Positions 36,178 to 45,221 of a DNA stretch of 64,000 bases are shown here, one piece after another. This DNA comes from Humulus lupulus (Eukaryota; Streptophyta; Magnoliopsida; Rosales; Cannabaceae): the NCBI RefSeq assembly GCF_963169125.1, contig NC_084794.1, forward strand, positions 92,859,018 through 92,923,017. Reading direction: 5' to 3'. A program made the translations under genes and the position numbers. Below the pieces are notes generated by a model. The model did not search any database, was not told the origin of the DNA, and saw nothing but the letters and a program-made list of their open reading frames with translations. The stretch's first letter is position 1. Each line of letters starts with the position of its first letter.

Positions 36178-37171
36178 CTAATGCCTTAATTCTACTAATC
36201 CCATTTCCTTGATATGCTTATCAAATGTAACTTCTGGCAGTGTCTTCGTAAACAGATCCACAAGATTGTCTTCAGATGCAATCTTCATAATCTTCACATC
36301 TCCCCTGGCCAAATATTCTAGAATTATGTGATACTTCCTTTCTATATGCTTACTACTCTTGTGACTTCGAGGTTCTTTTGAGTTGGCTATCGCTCCTGTG
36401 TTGTAACAAAACAACACAAGTGGTTTATCCATTTCTGGAATAACACCAAGATCTAAATAGAACTTCTTTAGCCAGACTATTTCCTTAGCTGCTTCTGACG
36501 CAGCTAGCCTCCATGGTGGAATCTTAGATCTCACACTACTATACGCTTCTCCATATCACAGCTTCACCCCTATGAGTAAACACCACTCCAGAAGTAGACT
36601 TCCTGTCATCGACATCATTCTGAAAATTTGAATCGGTGTAGCCTACAGGTTTCAGAATACCACCCTTGTAGACTAACATATAATCGCTAGTTCACCTTAA
36701 ATACTTCAGGATATCTTTAACTGCTATCCAATGTTCCGGTCCTGGGTTTGACTGATACCTGCTCACTATTCCCACTGCATATCAGATATCTAGTCTAGTA
36801 CACAACATAGCATACATCAGACTTCCAAATGCAGATGCGTAAGGAACTTTTCTCATTGCATCTTCCTCTTCAGGAGTCTGGAGACACTACTTCTTTGAAA
36901 GATGAATTCCATGGCGAGACGGTAGATGCCCTTTCTTGGAATTTTTCATTGAGAAACTTTCAAGCACTTTATCGATGTAAGCTGGTTGAGATAGAGCTAA
37001 GAGTTTTTTTTATTTCTATCCCTAATGATTTGGATACCTAGAACATAACTAGCTTCACCCAAATCCTTCATCTGGAATTGAGTGCGCAGCCAATTCTTCA
37101 CATCTCATAATTTCTTAACATTGTTTCCAATGAGTAAGATATCATCGACATAAAGAACCAGAAATACCACT
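36178..37171 (-). pseudogene. Copia RT and RNase H fragment
   Basis: RT catalytic box LYVDDI (about 37161-37144) in FLVLYVDDIL context is next to the Tat insertion. The RT C-terminal part follows with several frame breaks (37040-36540). The RNase H C-terminal part is open at 36534-36178: EAAKEIVWLKKF, NTGAIANSKEP, SKHIERKYHIILEY and LADLFTK-like VDLFTKTLP at the end. No intact polymerase. Confidence 0.85.
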
Positions 37172-37967
37172 TGTTATACCCAGATTTTGAGCCATGTTAA
37201 TTATGACCTCGAAAGTTGGATTCGCAAATGAGTGGACTCATAAGGCTGGAAGCAAGCTCCAGGATCATATGCCGAGCTTGTAGGATATGGACGATCTCGA
37301 GTATGGTGACCTCGAAGAGTTCATGAACTCGAAAGATAGCTCCGGGAACATATTCATCTTCGGAGACAACTTCGGATCAGGGTTCCCAAGCTCAGCGCGC
37401 GTACGATCTCGAACAGGTTGAGTGACCTCGGAAGATGTCTTTAGCTCGAAAGGTGACAGGAAACCTGGGAAACTAAAGCCTTAGAGATACGTGATAACCA
37501 CCTTGGATATCTACAAGTATTATAAATATGAGATGTAATCCTCATTTATTGATGTAAACCCCCAAGAATCGTGGGATATTATTTGGTTAGTTATGCGTTT
37601 CCTGGTCTTCAGGGACGTTTCCTTTTATATCTAATTATAGGCATTTAAAACCATTTATTTTATTCACAAAAGAGTAACTACCCAAAATATGTGGGATAGT
37701 ATTCTGCATCTTTCTCTATAAATAGAGAAGCCATGCACCATTGTAAAGGATCGAAATCCTGATCCTTGAGAGAAAACTCTGCAGAATTCATGCTAAAGAA
37801 TTTTCAGAGATAATCTTAAGATTAATAACAGAGACTCGTGGACTGGGCAGATTTAACTGCTGAACCACGTAAAAATCGCGTGTTTGATTTGTTTTATTTC
37901 ATTTAGCCATTGTCATTCATTGTTTACGTGCTCTTCTTTCACTGTTTGACGAAAAACGGCGTCAACA
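37172..37967 (+). repeat. Tat 5' LTR (796 bp)
   Basis: Starts TGTTATACCCAGATTTTGAG, ends GGCGTCAACA. A TATA-like CTCTATAAATAGAG lies at about 37714-37727. It is a near-identical partner of 49122-49917. Confidence 0.95.
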
Positions 37968-37990
37968 GTTTGGTGCTTTCATTGAGAGCC
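37968..37990 (+). promoter_or_regulatory. Tat primer binding region
   Basis: TTTGGTGCTTTCATTGAGAG follows the LTR by one base. The same block, with one change, follows the LTR of the truncated Tat copy at 8094. Conservation marks it as the primer site, but I cannot name the tRNA with confidence. Confidence 0.65.
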
Positions 37991-38015
37991 TTAAGCATTC
38001 ATCCCTGAGAGATTC

Positions 38016-40496
38016 ATGGCTACAAACAATCAGAACACCCCTAATGAAAGCTACCCAAGGCGTCCTGGAAAACAACCAATGGAGAACCCGGATGCTGAGG
38101 AGAGAAGTGGGTCCTCCGATTCCCGGGGACCACAGCCTCCACCGAGGGATGAGGATATGTACTACAATCCTGAGTGTTACGTTCCTATTTTAGAACTGGA
38201 AAACTGGCAATTGAAACAGCTGTTGGCAGAAGCCAACAAACGGAATGAGGAGTTGACTAGGATGGCCGCAAAGGCGCAGGTGGCTCAGCCCCCGCCTCCG
38301 CGCGAAAACCACGTCCCTCCTCCAAGGGACATGCATGTTCCTCCTCGGAGGCCCCGTGGACGTCCACGAAAAGATGCTGCCACAAGGAGGCCGACTCAAC
38401 CTCCGGCACCAGCAGAGCCATCTGCTCCTCCTAGGCCCCAGAGGAGTACCCGAGCTCGGGTCTCGCCTAATCCACCTGTGGAAGTGCCTGCAGGAACTGA
38501 AAATAACCGAGCTCCTACCGAGGCTCGGACTCAGGTTCCTGGTAGTGCACCGAACGCGACTGACCCATCTCGGGCAAATTCTGGACCCTCTAGGCCGAGG
38601 CAAGGGCGGCAGCCACCGTCGCCTATACGGTTCCCTCCGTCTCCCATAAGATATCCTTCACCTCCCCGCAGAAACGCTCAACCTGTTCGAGATCAGGATC
38701 AAGGGCGTACGGGGGATAGACAAGGACACAGGGAGACTTTCCAGGAGCGGAGAGGCGCACAATCTGAGAAAAGTCAGACGTCCCGGTCTCGCACTGCAGA
38801 GACGAGGCGACATGGGAAGAACCCATCGCGAAATGACCGATCAATGAGTTTCACCAGTGACGAGTCCGGAGAGGCCAGGTCCGTCAGTAAACGCGACCGA
38901 GGTCGTAAAAATACTGGAAGCCGCAAGAATCGTCCTGACCTGCGAAATCATCTGAATCAGAGCAGGGGGAAGGGAGATCAGACAAATCCGGACCTAAGGA
39001 ATCACCTGAATGGGCGTAGAGATCCCTCACGGAGACGCGAGCCTGGAATCATGATCAATGACTGTCAATTCCAGACACCACCTACGGACCCAGTCCAAGA
39101 AAGGATCGATCAGCTCGAAAAAGCCTTTAGGCTTTTAAAGAATGAACGAGGGAATGGTCAATATGAGGACTCTGACGAGGAGCTCGAGCCGTTTGCTCCA
39201 CATATTTCTAACACTCAATTTTCTCAAGGGTTCCGGATTCCTCACGTCCCAGCGTTTGAAGGAAAAACTGACCCATGCAGTCACCTGAGTACATTCAACA
39301 CTATTATGAGAGCTAGTAACGTGGGTTACGAGCTCAGGTGCATGTTGTTTCCAACATCATTGGCCGGACCTGCCAAGAGTTGGTTCGAAAAGTACAAGAG
39401 ACACTCAATAACTTCATGGGATCAGTTGTTTAGAGACTTCAAGAAGCAGTTCCGAGCTATGATGGGAGTCAGACCAGAGGCATCCACTTTGACTAACGTC
39501 CGACAACAGCTGGGCGAAACACTGAAAAGCTACCTGACAAGATTTAATCTAGAGGTCGCCCGAGCTCGAGATGTGGATGACAGTGGGCACCTGATGGCTA
39601 TTCGAGCTGGTGTTTTACCCGGAAGTGCCCTTTGGGATGACATGCAAGGGAAACCGGTGAGGTCAATAACCGAGTTTAACAGACGGGTGCAGAGATTTGT
39701 CAATGTAGAGGAGGCGAGGTCAACGCTCAAGGCGACCTCGCAGACCGAAACTACAACGATAAACATTAACTCCGCCTCAACCTCGGCTGACCCAGCAGCT
39801 CCACAACCTACCTCGGAGAATCCCTCCAAGAGGAAAAAGAGCGAGGGAAATAACCCCGAGGCTGAAGGAGGAAAGAAAAAGAAAGGAGAAAGGTATTTCT
39901 CCGTATATAAAGTGCACACCGAGCTCAACGAGTCTCGGGAAAACATATACCTGGCTAATGAAAACCAGGTCCCCTTCAGGCGTCCGGACCCAATGAGAAA
40001 TCAAAAATCCAAAAGGGATTCCAGTAAGTATTGCCGGTTCCATAGAGACACCGGACACACAACTGATGAATGTCGACAGCTGAAGGATGAGATCGAAGGG
40101 TTGATCTTGAGAGGTTACTTCCGGCAGTACGTCAAAAACCAGAGTACTGGACATAATACTGCGAGCCAGAGAGTAGTCGCGCCTTCGACGGCACAAAATA
40201 ATAACTCCCGATCTCGGGAAGAAGACAGGCCCTCGCCGATAGATGGAGAGGACGTAATAACCATCTCGGGAGGGCCTCATCTCGCAGGAGGGGGCAGAAA
40301 TGCTCAAAAGAGATACGTTGACGAGCTGAAGACAGGGGACGAATCTCCTTATGAACCCGAACCTAGGGCACCGAAGAGCCAAAGGATTGAAACACAACCG
40401 ATAACCTTCACTGAGGAGGACGCTTCCCATGTTCAGTTCCCTTATCATGATCCATTGGTTATTACTCTTCAGCTTGCCAACAAGAGAGTCCGCTGA
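38016..40496 (+). CDS. Tat gag, open to the start of protease
   Basis: The structural protein that forms the particle and binds element RNA. The 826-codon frame starts at the first ATG after the primer region. The N-terminal ~330 residues are Pro/Arg/Ser-rich and probably disordered. The gag core is around residues 400-570 (FPTSLAGPAKSWFEKY, FRAMMGVRPEASTL, LGETLKSYLTRFNLEV). A CHHC knuckle CRFHRDTGHTTDEC is near residues 673-686. The protease lead-in (QFPYHDPLVITLQLANKRV) is at the end. The terminal TGA at 40494 is not a natural end: protease continues in the same frame right after it, and the sister context suggests an Arg codon, CGA, one C-to-T step away. Gag itself is uninterrupted, so it could still be made. 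Confidence 0.88.
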   Translation: MATNNQNTPNESYPRRPGKQPMENPDAEERSGSSDSRGPQPPPRDEDMYYNPECYVPILELENWQLKQLLAEANKRNEELTRMAAKAQVAQPPPPRENHVPPPRDMHVPPRRPRGRPRKDAATRRPTQPPAPAEPSAPPRPQRSTRARVSPNPPVEVPAGTENNRAPTEARTQVPGSAPNATDPSRANSGPSRPRQGRQPPSPIRFPPSPIRYPSPPRRNAQPVRDQDQGRTGDRQGHRETFQERRGAQSEKSQTSRSRTAETRRHGKNPSRNDRSMSFTSDESGEARSVSKRDRGRKNTGSRKNRPDLRNHLNQSRGKGDQTNPDLRNHLNGRRDPSRRREPGIMINDCQFQTPPTDPVQERIDQLEKAFRLLKNERGNGQYEDSDEELEPFAPHISNTQFSQGFRIPHVPAFEGKTDPCSHLSTFNTIMRASNVGYELRCMLFPTSLAGPAKSWFEKYKRHSITSWDQLFRDFKKQFRAMMGVRPEASTLTNVRQQLGETLKSYLTRFNLEVARARDVDDSGHLMAIRAGVLPGSALWDDMQGKPVRSITEFNRRVQRFVNVEEARSTLKATSQTETTTININSASTSADPAAPQPTSENPSKRKKSEGNNPEAEGGKKKKGERYFSVYKVHTELNESRENIYLANENQVPFRRPDPMRNQKSKRDSSKYCRFHRDTGHTTDECRQLKDEIEGLILRGYFRQYVKNQSTGHNTASQRVVAPSTAQNNNSRSREEDRPSPIDGEDVITISGGPHLAGGGRNAQKRYVDELKTGDESPYEPEPRAPKSQRIETQPITFTEEDASHVQFPYHDPLVITLQLANKRVR

Positions 40497-43400
40497 GTTC
40501 TCATAGACAACGGGAGCTCAGTCAACATTCTTTATAAAGCGACCCTCGAGAAAATGGGACTCTCCCTTCGCGACCTGAAGGCATGTGCAACTACTTTGTA
40601 CGACTTTTCAGGATAAGGGACTGCCTGTATGGGATCCATTGAACTCCCTGTGACCTTGGGAGACTATCCAGTCTCGGTGACCAAGATAATGGAGTTCGTG
40701 GTGGTAGATTTACCATCTGCTTACAATGTACTGCTCGGGAGACCCGCCCTGGTCGGGCTGGGGGCAGTTTCATCTGTAAGGCACCTGGCCCTTAAGTTCC
40801 CAACCCCAAGCGGGGTCGAGACATTAAAAGGAGATCAATTGGCAAGAAGGGAGTGCTATAGCATTTCTTTGAGGGGAAAGAAACAAACGAGCGCTCAAAC
40901 ACTCGTTATCATACAAAATAAAGACGAAACAGTCTTAGAAATTGACGAGGAGATCGATCCAAGGATTGAGGAGAAAGTTGACCTCGAACCTTTAGAGGAG
41001 CTCGAAGAAATTCAGCTCGAGGAAGCTGATCCCTCGAAGAAGGTGAAGGTCAGAAAACACCTCCGAGACGAGGCAAAATAGCAATTAATTTGCTTTCTGA
41101 AGAAAAACCAGGATGTCTTCGCATGGTCACACTTAGACATGGTGGGGATAAGCCCGAATGTTGCGAGCCACGCATTAAACATAGACAAAAGCTTTCCCCC
41201 GAAGCAACAAAAGCGAAGACAGCTGGAAGAGGACAGAAAGAAAGCATTAAAGGAGGAAGTTGACAGGTTAAAAGAAAACCATTTCATTAGGGATGCCTTT
41301 TACCCTGACTGGGTAGCCAATCCAGTGTTGGTCCCAAAGCCCAATGGGACGTGGAGAACCTGTATTGACTACTCGGATCTCAACAAAGCTTGCCCAAAAG
41401 ACTGTTTTCCGCTGCCAAGAATTGATCAGCTCGTGGATGCCACTGCGGGGCATGGCTTGATGTCATTCATGGATGCATATTCTGGATATAACCAGATTCC
41501 CATGCATGCCCCCGACCAAGAACATACGAGCTTCATCACAGACAAAGGGCTATACTGTTATAATGTTATGCCGTTTGGGCTCAAGAACGCTAGAGCTACA
41601 TATCAGCGGCTCGTAAACATGATGTTTTCAGAGCAAATAGGGAACAACATGGAAGTTTATGTTGATGACATGCTTGTAAAGTCTCAACTTAACAAGAACC
41701 ATGTTGATGACCTCGAAGAGTGCTTTGGCGTGCTCAGAAAGTACAACATGAAGCTAAATCCTCAGAAGTGCACTTTTGGGGTATCTTCGGGAAAATTTCT
41801 GGGTTTCATTGTCAACTCTCGTGGAATCGAGGCTAATCCCGACAAAATAAAGGCCCTGATTGATATGCCTTCACCTCGGAAGCATAAAAATGTCCAAAGC
41901 TTGACTGGCAGGATGGCCGCCCTGAGCAGATTCATCTCGAAGTCAACGGATCGTGGCCTTCCATTCTTCAACTTATTGAGAGGAAGTAAGAAGTTTGAAT
42001 GGACAGAGGAGTGCGAGCTAGCCTTTCAGGAGCTCAAAAGACACCTCGCTGAACCACCCATCCTGTCAAAACCCGAAACGGGAGAAGTATTGTACCTATA
42101 CCTCTCAACCACCGAACACGCGATAAGCGCGGTGCTCATTCGAGAGGAAGAGAGGGTGCAGAAACCCGTCTATTACATCAGTAAGAGATTACTGGGGGCA
42201 GAGTCAAGATATCCATTGATGGAGAAACTCGCCCTCAGTTTAATCCACTCATCTCGCAAGCTCCGCCCCTACTTTCAGGCACATCCCATCCATGTACTGA
42301 CAGATCAACCACTTAGGCAAGTCCTGTCTAAACCAGAGGCGTCAGGTCGACTCCTTAAATGGGCTATTGAGCTCGGACAGTTCGAGATCACCTACCACCC
42401 AAGAATGACCATTAAGGCACAAGCCTTGGCAGACTTTATAGTGGAGTGCATTGGTATAGCCGACGACGAGGTAACAACCACGGCCCACGAGCTGTGGAAA
42501 CTTTACGTCGACGGCTCGTCAAATGAAAATGGAACGGGGGCAGGAGTTATTCTGATCACTCCTGCAGGGAGCAAATTTCACTCTGCTTTAAGATTTGGCT
42601 TTAAAGCATCTAATAATGAAGCTGAGTACGAGGCTCTACTTGCGGGACTATGAATAGCAAAAGAGCTCAAGGCCAAAGCTATACATTGCTACAGCGACTC
42701 CCAGCTCGTGGTTAATCAAATCTTTGGAGAGTACCAGGCTCGTGGCACAAGAATGGCAGCTTATCTGGAGAAGGCAAAATCCGCATTGGAGTATTTCGAG
42801 TTTTATGCAATCGAACAGGTTCCCTGAGAACAAAACTCAAATGCAGATGCCTTAGCTCGACTCGCCACTTCCGCCGAAAATGAAGAGCTGAATGTTGTAC
42901 CCGTAGAACACCTATCAGCACCCAGCATTACTGAGCCAGACGAGGAAGATGTGTGTATGATTGAAACAGAACCGACCTGGATGAGTCCAATAGTTGATTA
43001 TCTCGAAAATGGAATTCTTCCAAAAGATCGAAACCAGGCTCGAAAATTGATGTATCAACTTCCTCGTTACACCATTTTGGACGGAAAGCTATACAGAAGA
43101 GGATATTCCATGCCGCTGCTTAGGTGTGTAACCCCTCCCGAAGCAAAGAAGATCATTGAAGAAATTCATGAAGGGTTCTGCGGAGACCACACCGGGGGGC
43201 ATAGTCTGTCCAAGAAGATCATACGTCAAGGATATTTCTGGCCAACCATTAGAACAGACTCTTTTGAGTATGTGAAGAAATGCGACAAATGCCAGAGATT
43301 CGCCATGATACCCCGAGCTCCACCATCCGAACTGACCATGTTGACATCCCCATGGCCTTTCGCAGTATGGGGCATCGGCCTCATAGGCTCTCTCCCAACT

Positions 43401-44210
43401 GGAAAAGGCGGAGTGAAATATGCTGTAGTCGCCGTTGATTACTTCACGAAATGGACGGAGGCTGAACCATTGGCAACTATAACTTTGAAAAAGATCCTTG
43501 ATTTCGTGGTAAAGAACATCGTATGCCGATACGGAGTACCGAGAAAGATTGTATCCGATAACGGAACCCAGTTCGATTGCGACTTATTCACCAACTTTTG
43601 TGAAAAGAACGGCATAATAAAGAGTTTTTCATCAGTGGCTCACCCTCAAGCGAATGGTCAGGTCGAAGCCGTTAACAAAACTCTCAAGAGCTCTCTAAAG
43701 AAAAAGTTGGAGGAGGCAAAGGGAAGATGGCCCGAGGAATTGCCTCAAGTCCTTTGGGGATATAGGACCACAACTCGGACATCAACAGGACATACTCCGT
43801 TCTCTCTAGCGTACGGCTGCGAGGCAATGTTGCCCATCAAGGTCGAAATCCCGATGATCCGAACTCAGATTTACGATCAAAGTTCCAATCACACTCAGCT
43901 CGAAGAAACCCTAGATTTGATTGATGAAAAAGAGGAGGCTCAGCTGAGAAATGCTGCTTACCAATAACGAACTACACGATATTTCAATAAGAGGGTTCGA
44001 GATCGAAAGTTCGGAATGGGAGATCTGGTATTAAGACGCTTATTCTTGGCAACCCGAGATCCAGCAGCTGGAGTGCTCGGGCCGAACTGGGAAGGACCAT
44101 ACCAGATAGAGTCAGTCATCCGACTTGGTGTGTACAAACTTGCGAGATTGGATGGGAGCTTGATACCGCGAGCATGGAATGGCGAACACCTTAGACCTTA
44201 CTATCAATAG
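40497..44210 (+). pseudogene. Tat pol: protease, RT, RNase H, aRNase H, integrase
   Basis: The reading frame is continuous with gag over the whole length, with no indel but with stops at 40494, 40614, 41079, 42651, 42825 and 43965. Protease has DNGSSVN (40506). RT has KPNGTWRTCIDYSDLNKACP, YSGYNQI and the catalytic YVDD (41658-41669). The first RNase H follows (FEWTEECELAFQELK … HVLTDQP). The second, aRNH type, has LYVDGSSNENGTGAGV (about 42496) and NNEAEYEALLAGL. Integrase has the HHCC finger (about 43160-43310) and a DDE core in which the first catalytic Asp is Gly (codon 43377-43379, GIGLIG), while SDNGTQF and the NGQVEAVNK Glu remain. A C-terminal GPYQIE module follows (about 44090). It ends at the natural TAG, 44208. 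Not functional. Confidence 0.95.
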
Positions 44211-44422
44211 TGTAGGAAGTGTTGCCTGTAACCATGAATTTCTATCTGTACTAGTTTGTTTGTTTGTTTTTGAATTTCATCAAATAAAAGGTCTATTTTG
44301 TTCCATATGTAATTTCTTTTTATCTCTCTTAATTTAATAACCTATGGTCACACTCATAGGATATTAAGGGGGCATCATTGGTATATATACCGTCAGATTA
44401 AAAAATAAAAAATATTTATATG

Positions 44423-44746
44423 AAGTATTTGGATATAACCAAGTACGCGAGCTTAGATAGTTCGGACATAACCGACTTATCAAAAAGATAAAAGTATTTG
44501 GAGAAAACCAAGTACGCGAGCTTAGATAGTTCGGACATAACCGACTTATCAAAAAGATAAAAGTATTTGGAGATAACCAAGTATGCGAGCCTAGATAACT
44601 GAGTTATCAAAAACATATGAAGTATTTGGATATAACCAAATACGCGAGCTTAGATAGTTCGGACAAAACCGAACTACCAAAAACCTAAAATGTTTGGAGT
44701 TAACCAGATGTGCAAACTTAACAGGTCTGGAACAAACCAGCCAAAA
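44423..44746 (+). repeat. 69-bp tandem repeat in Tat 3' region, 4-5 copies
   Basis: Units start AAGTATTTGGA at 44423, 44492, 44561 and 44620. Each includes CAAGTACGCGAGCTTAGATA and ACCGACTTATCAAAAAG forms. The third unit lacks ten bases. A decayed fifth copy runs to about 44746. It lies just after integrase. Confidence 0.92.
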
Positions 44747-45221
44747 AATTGATTGATGATAAGTAGGAGCCTAAACCTATCACGAGACAAGTCGAGATCG
44801 AGGCTGGAATATCTCAAGAGAAAAATAGTTTCAAACTCTTAACCTCAGAACAAAAACTGAGGATGAGGAAAAGTGACTAAACAAAAAAAGATATAACCAG
44901 ATCATTCACATTACATACCATATAAGTACTTTTGAGTTCATGGTTAAAGTAATATCCGACCTTGATAAGTAACGAGGTCGGAAGCGGATAAACTATGCAT
45001 GAATGCATCGAATTTCGAGCCTAAATCCAAACTATGTTTGTATGAATAAATAAACATAACCGGTTCACCAATATAAAAATATGCAAAATATTTCGAGCCA
45101 AGAAATGTAAAGCATATAAAAGAATGGTAAAAGAAATTGTATCAGCCCCGTGGGCATATATTAAAATAATTACAGAAATAAGGGGAAGCAGCCCCGATAA
45201 CTGATCTCCCCGAGGTCAGAT
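44747..45221. other. Tat 3' spacer
   Basis: Non-coding stretch between the tandem repeat and the antisense gene's stop. Nothing recognised apart from a possible 3' UTR of the antisense gene. Confidence 0.5.

Larger units (their letters stand above)
31323..37171 (-). mobile_element. Copia element, minus strand, 3' half, nested in the plus copy
   Basis: Minus-strand order: RT (from 37171 down), RNase H, polypurine tract, 3' LTR 36153-31323. The RT is split by the Tat element at 37172, and 31 further bases of it lie at 49923-49953. The 3' LTR itself is split by solo LTRs at 31859-32788 and 33849-35895. It belongs to the same family as the plus copy. Confidence 0.88.
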
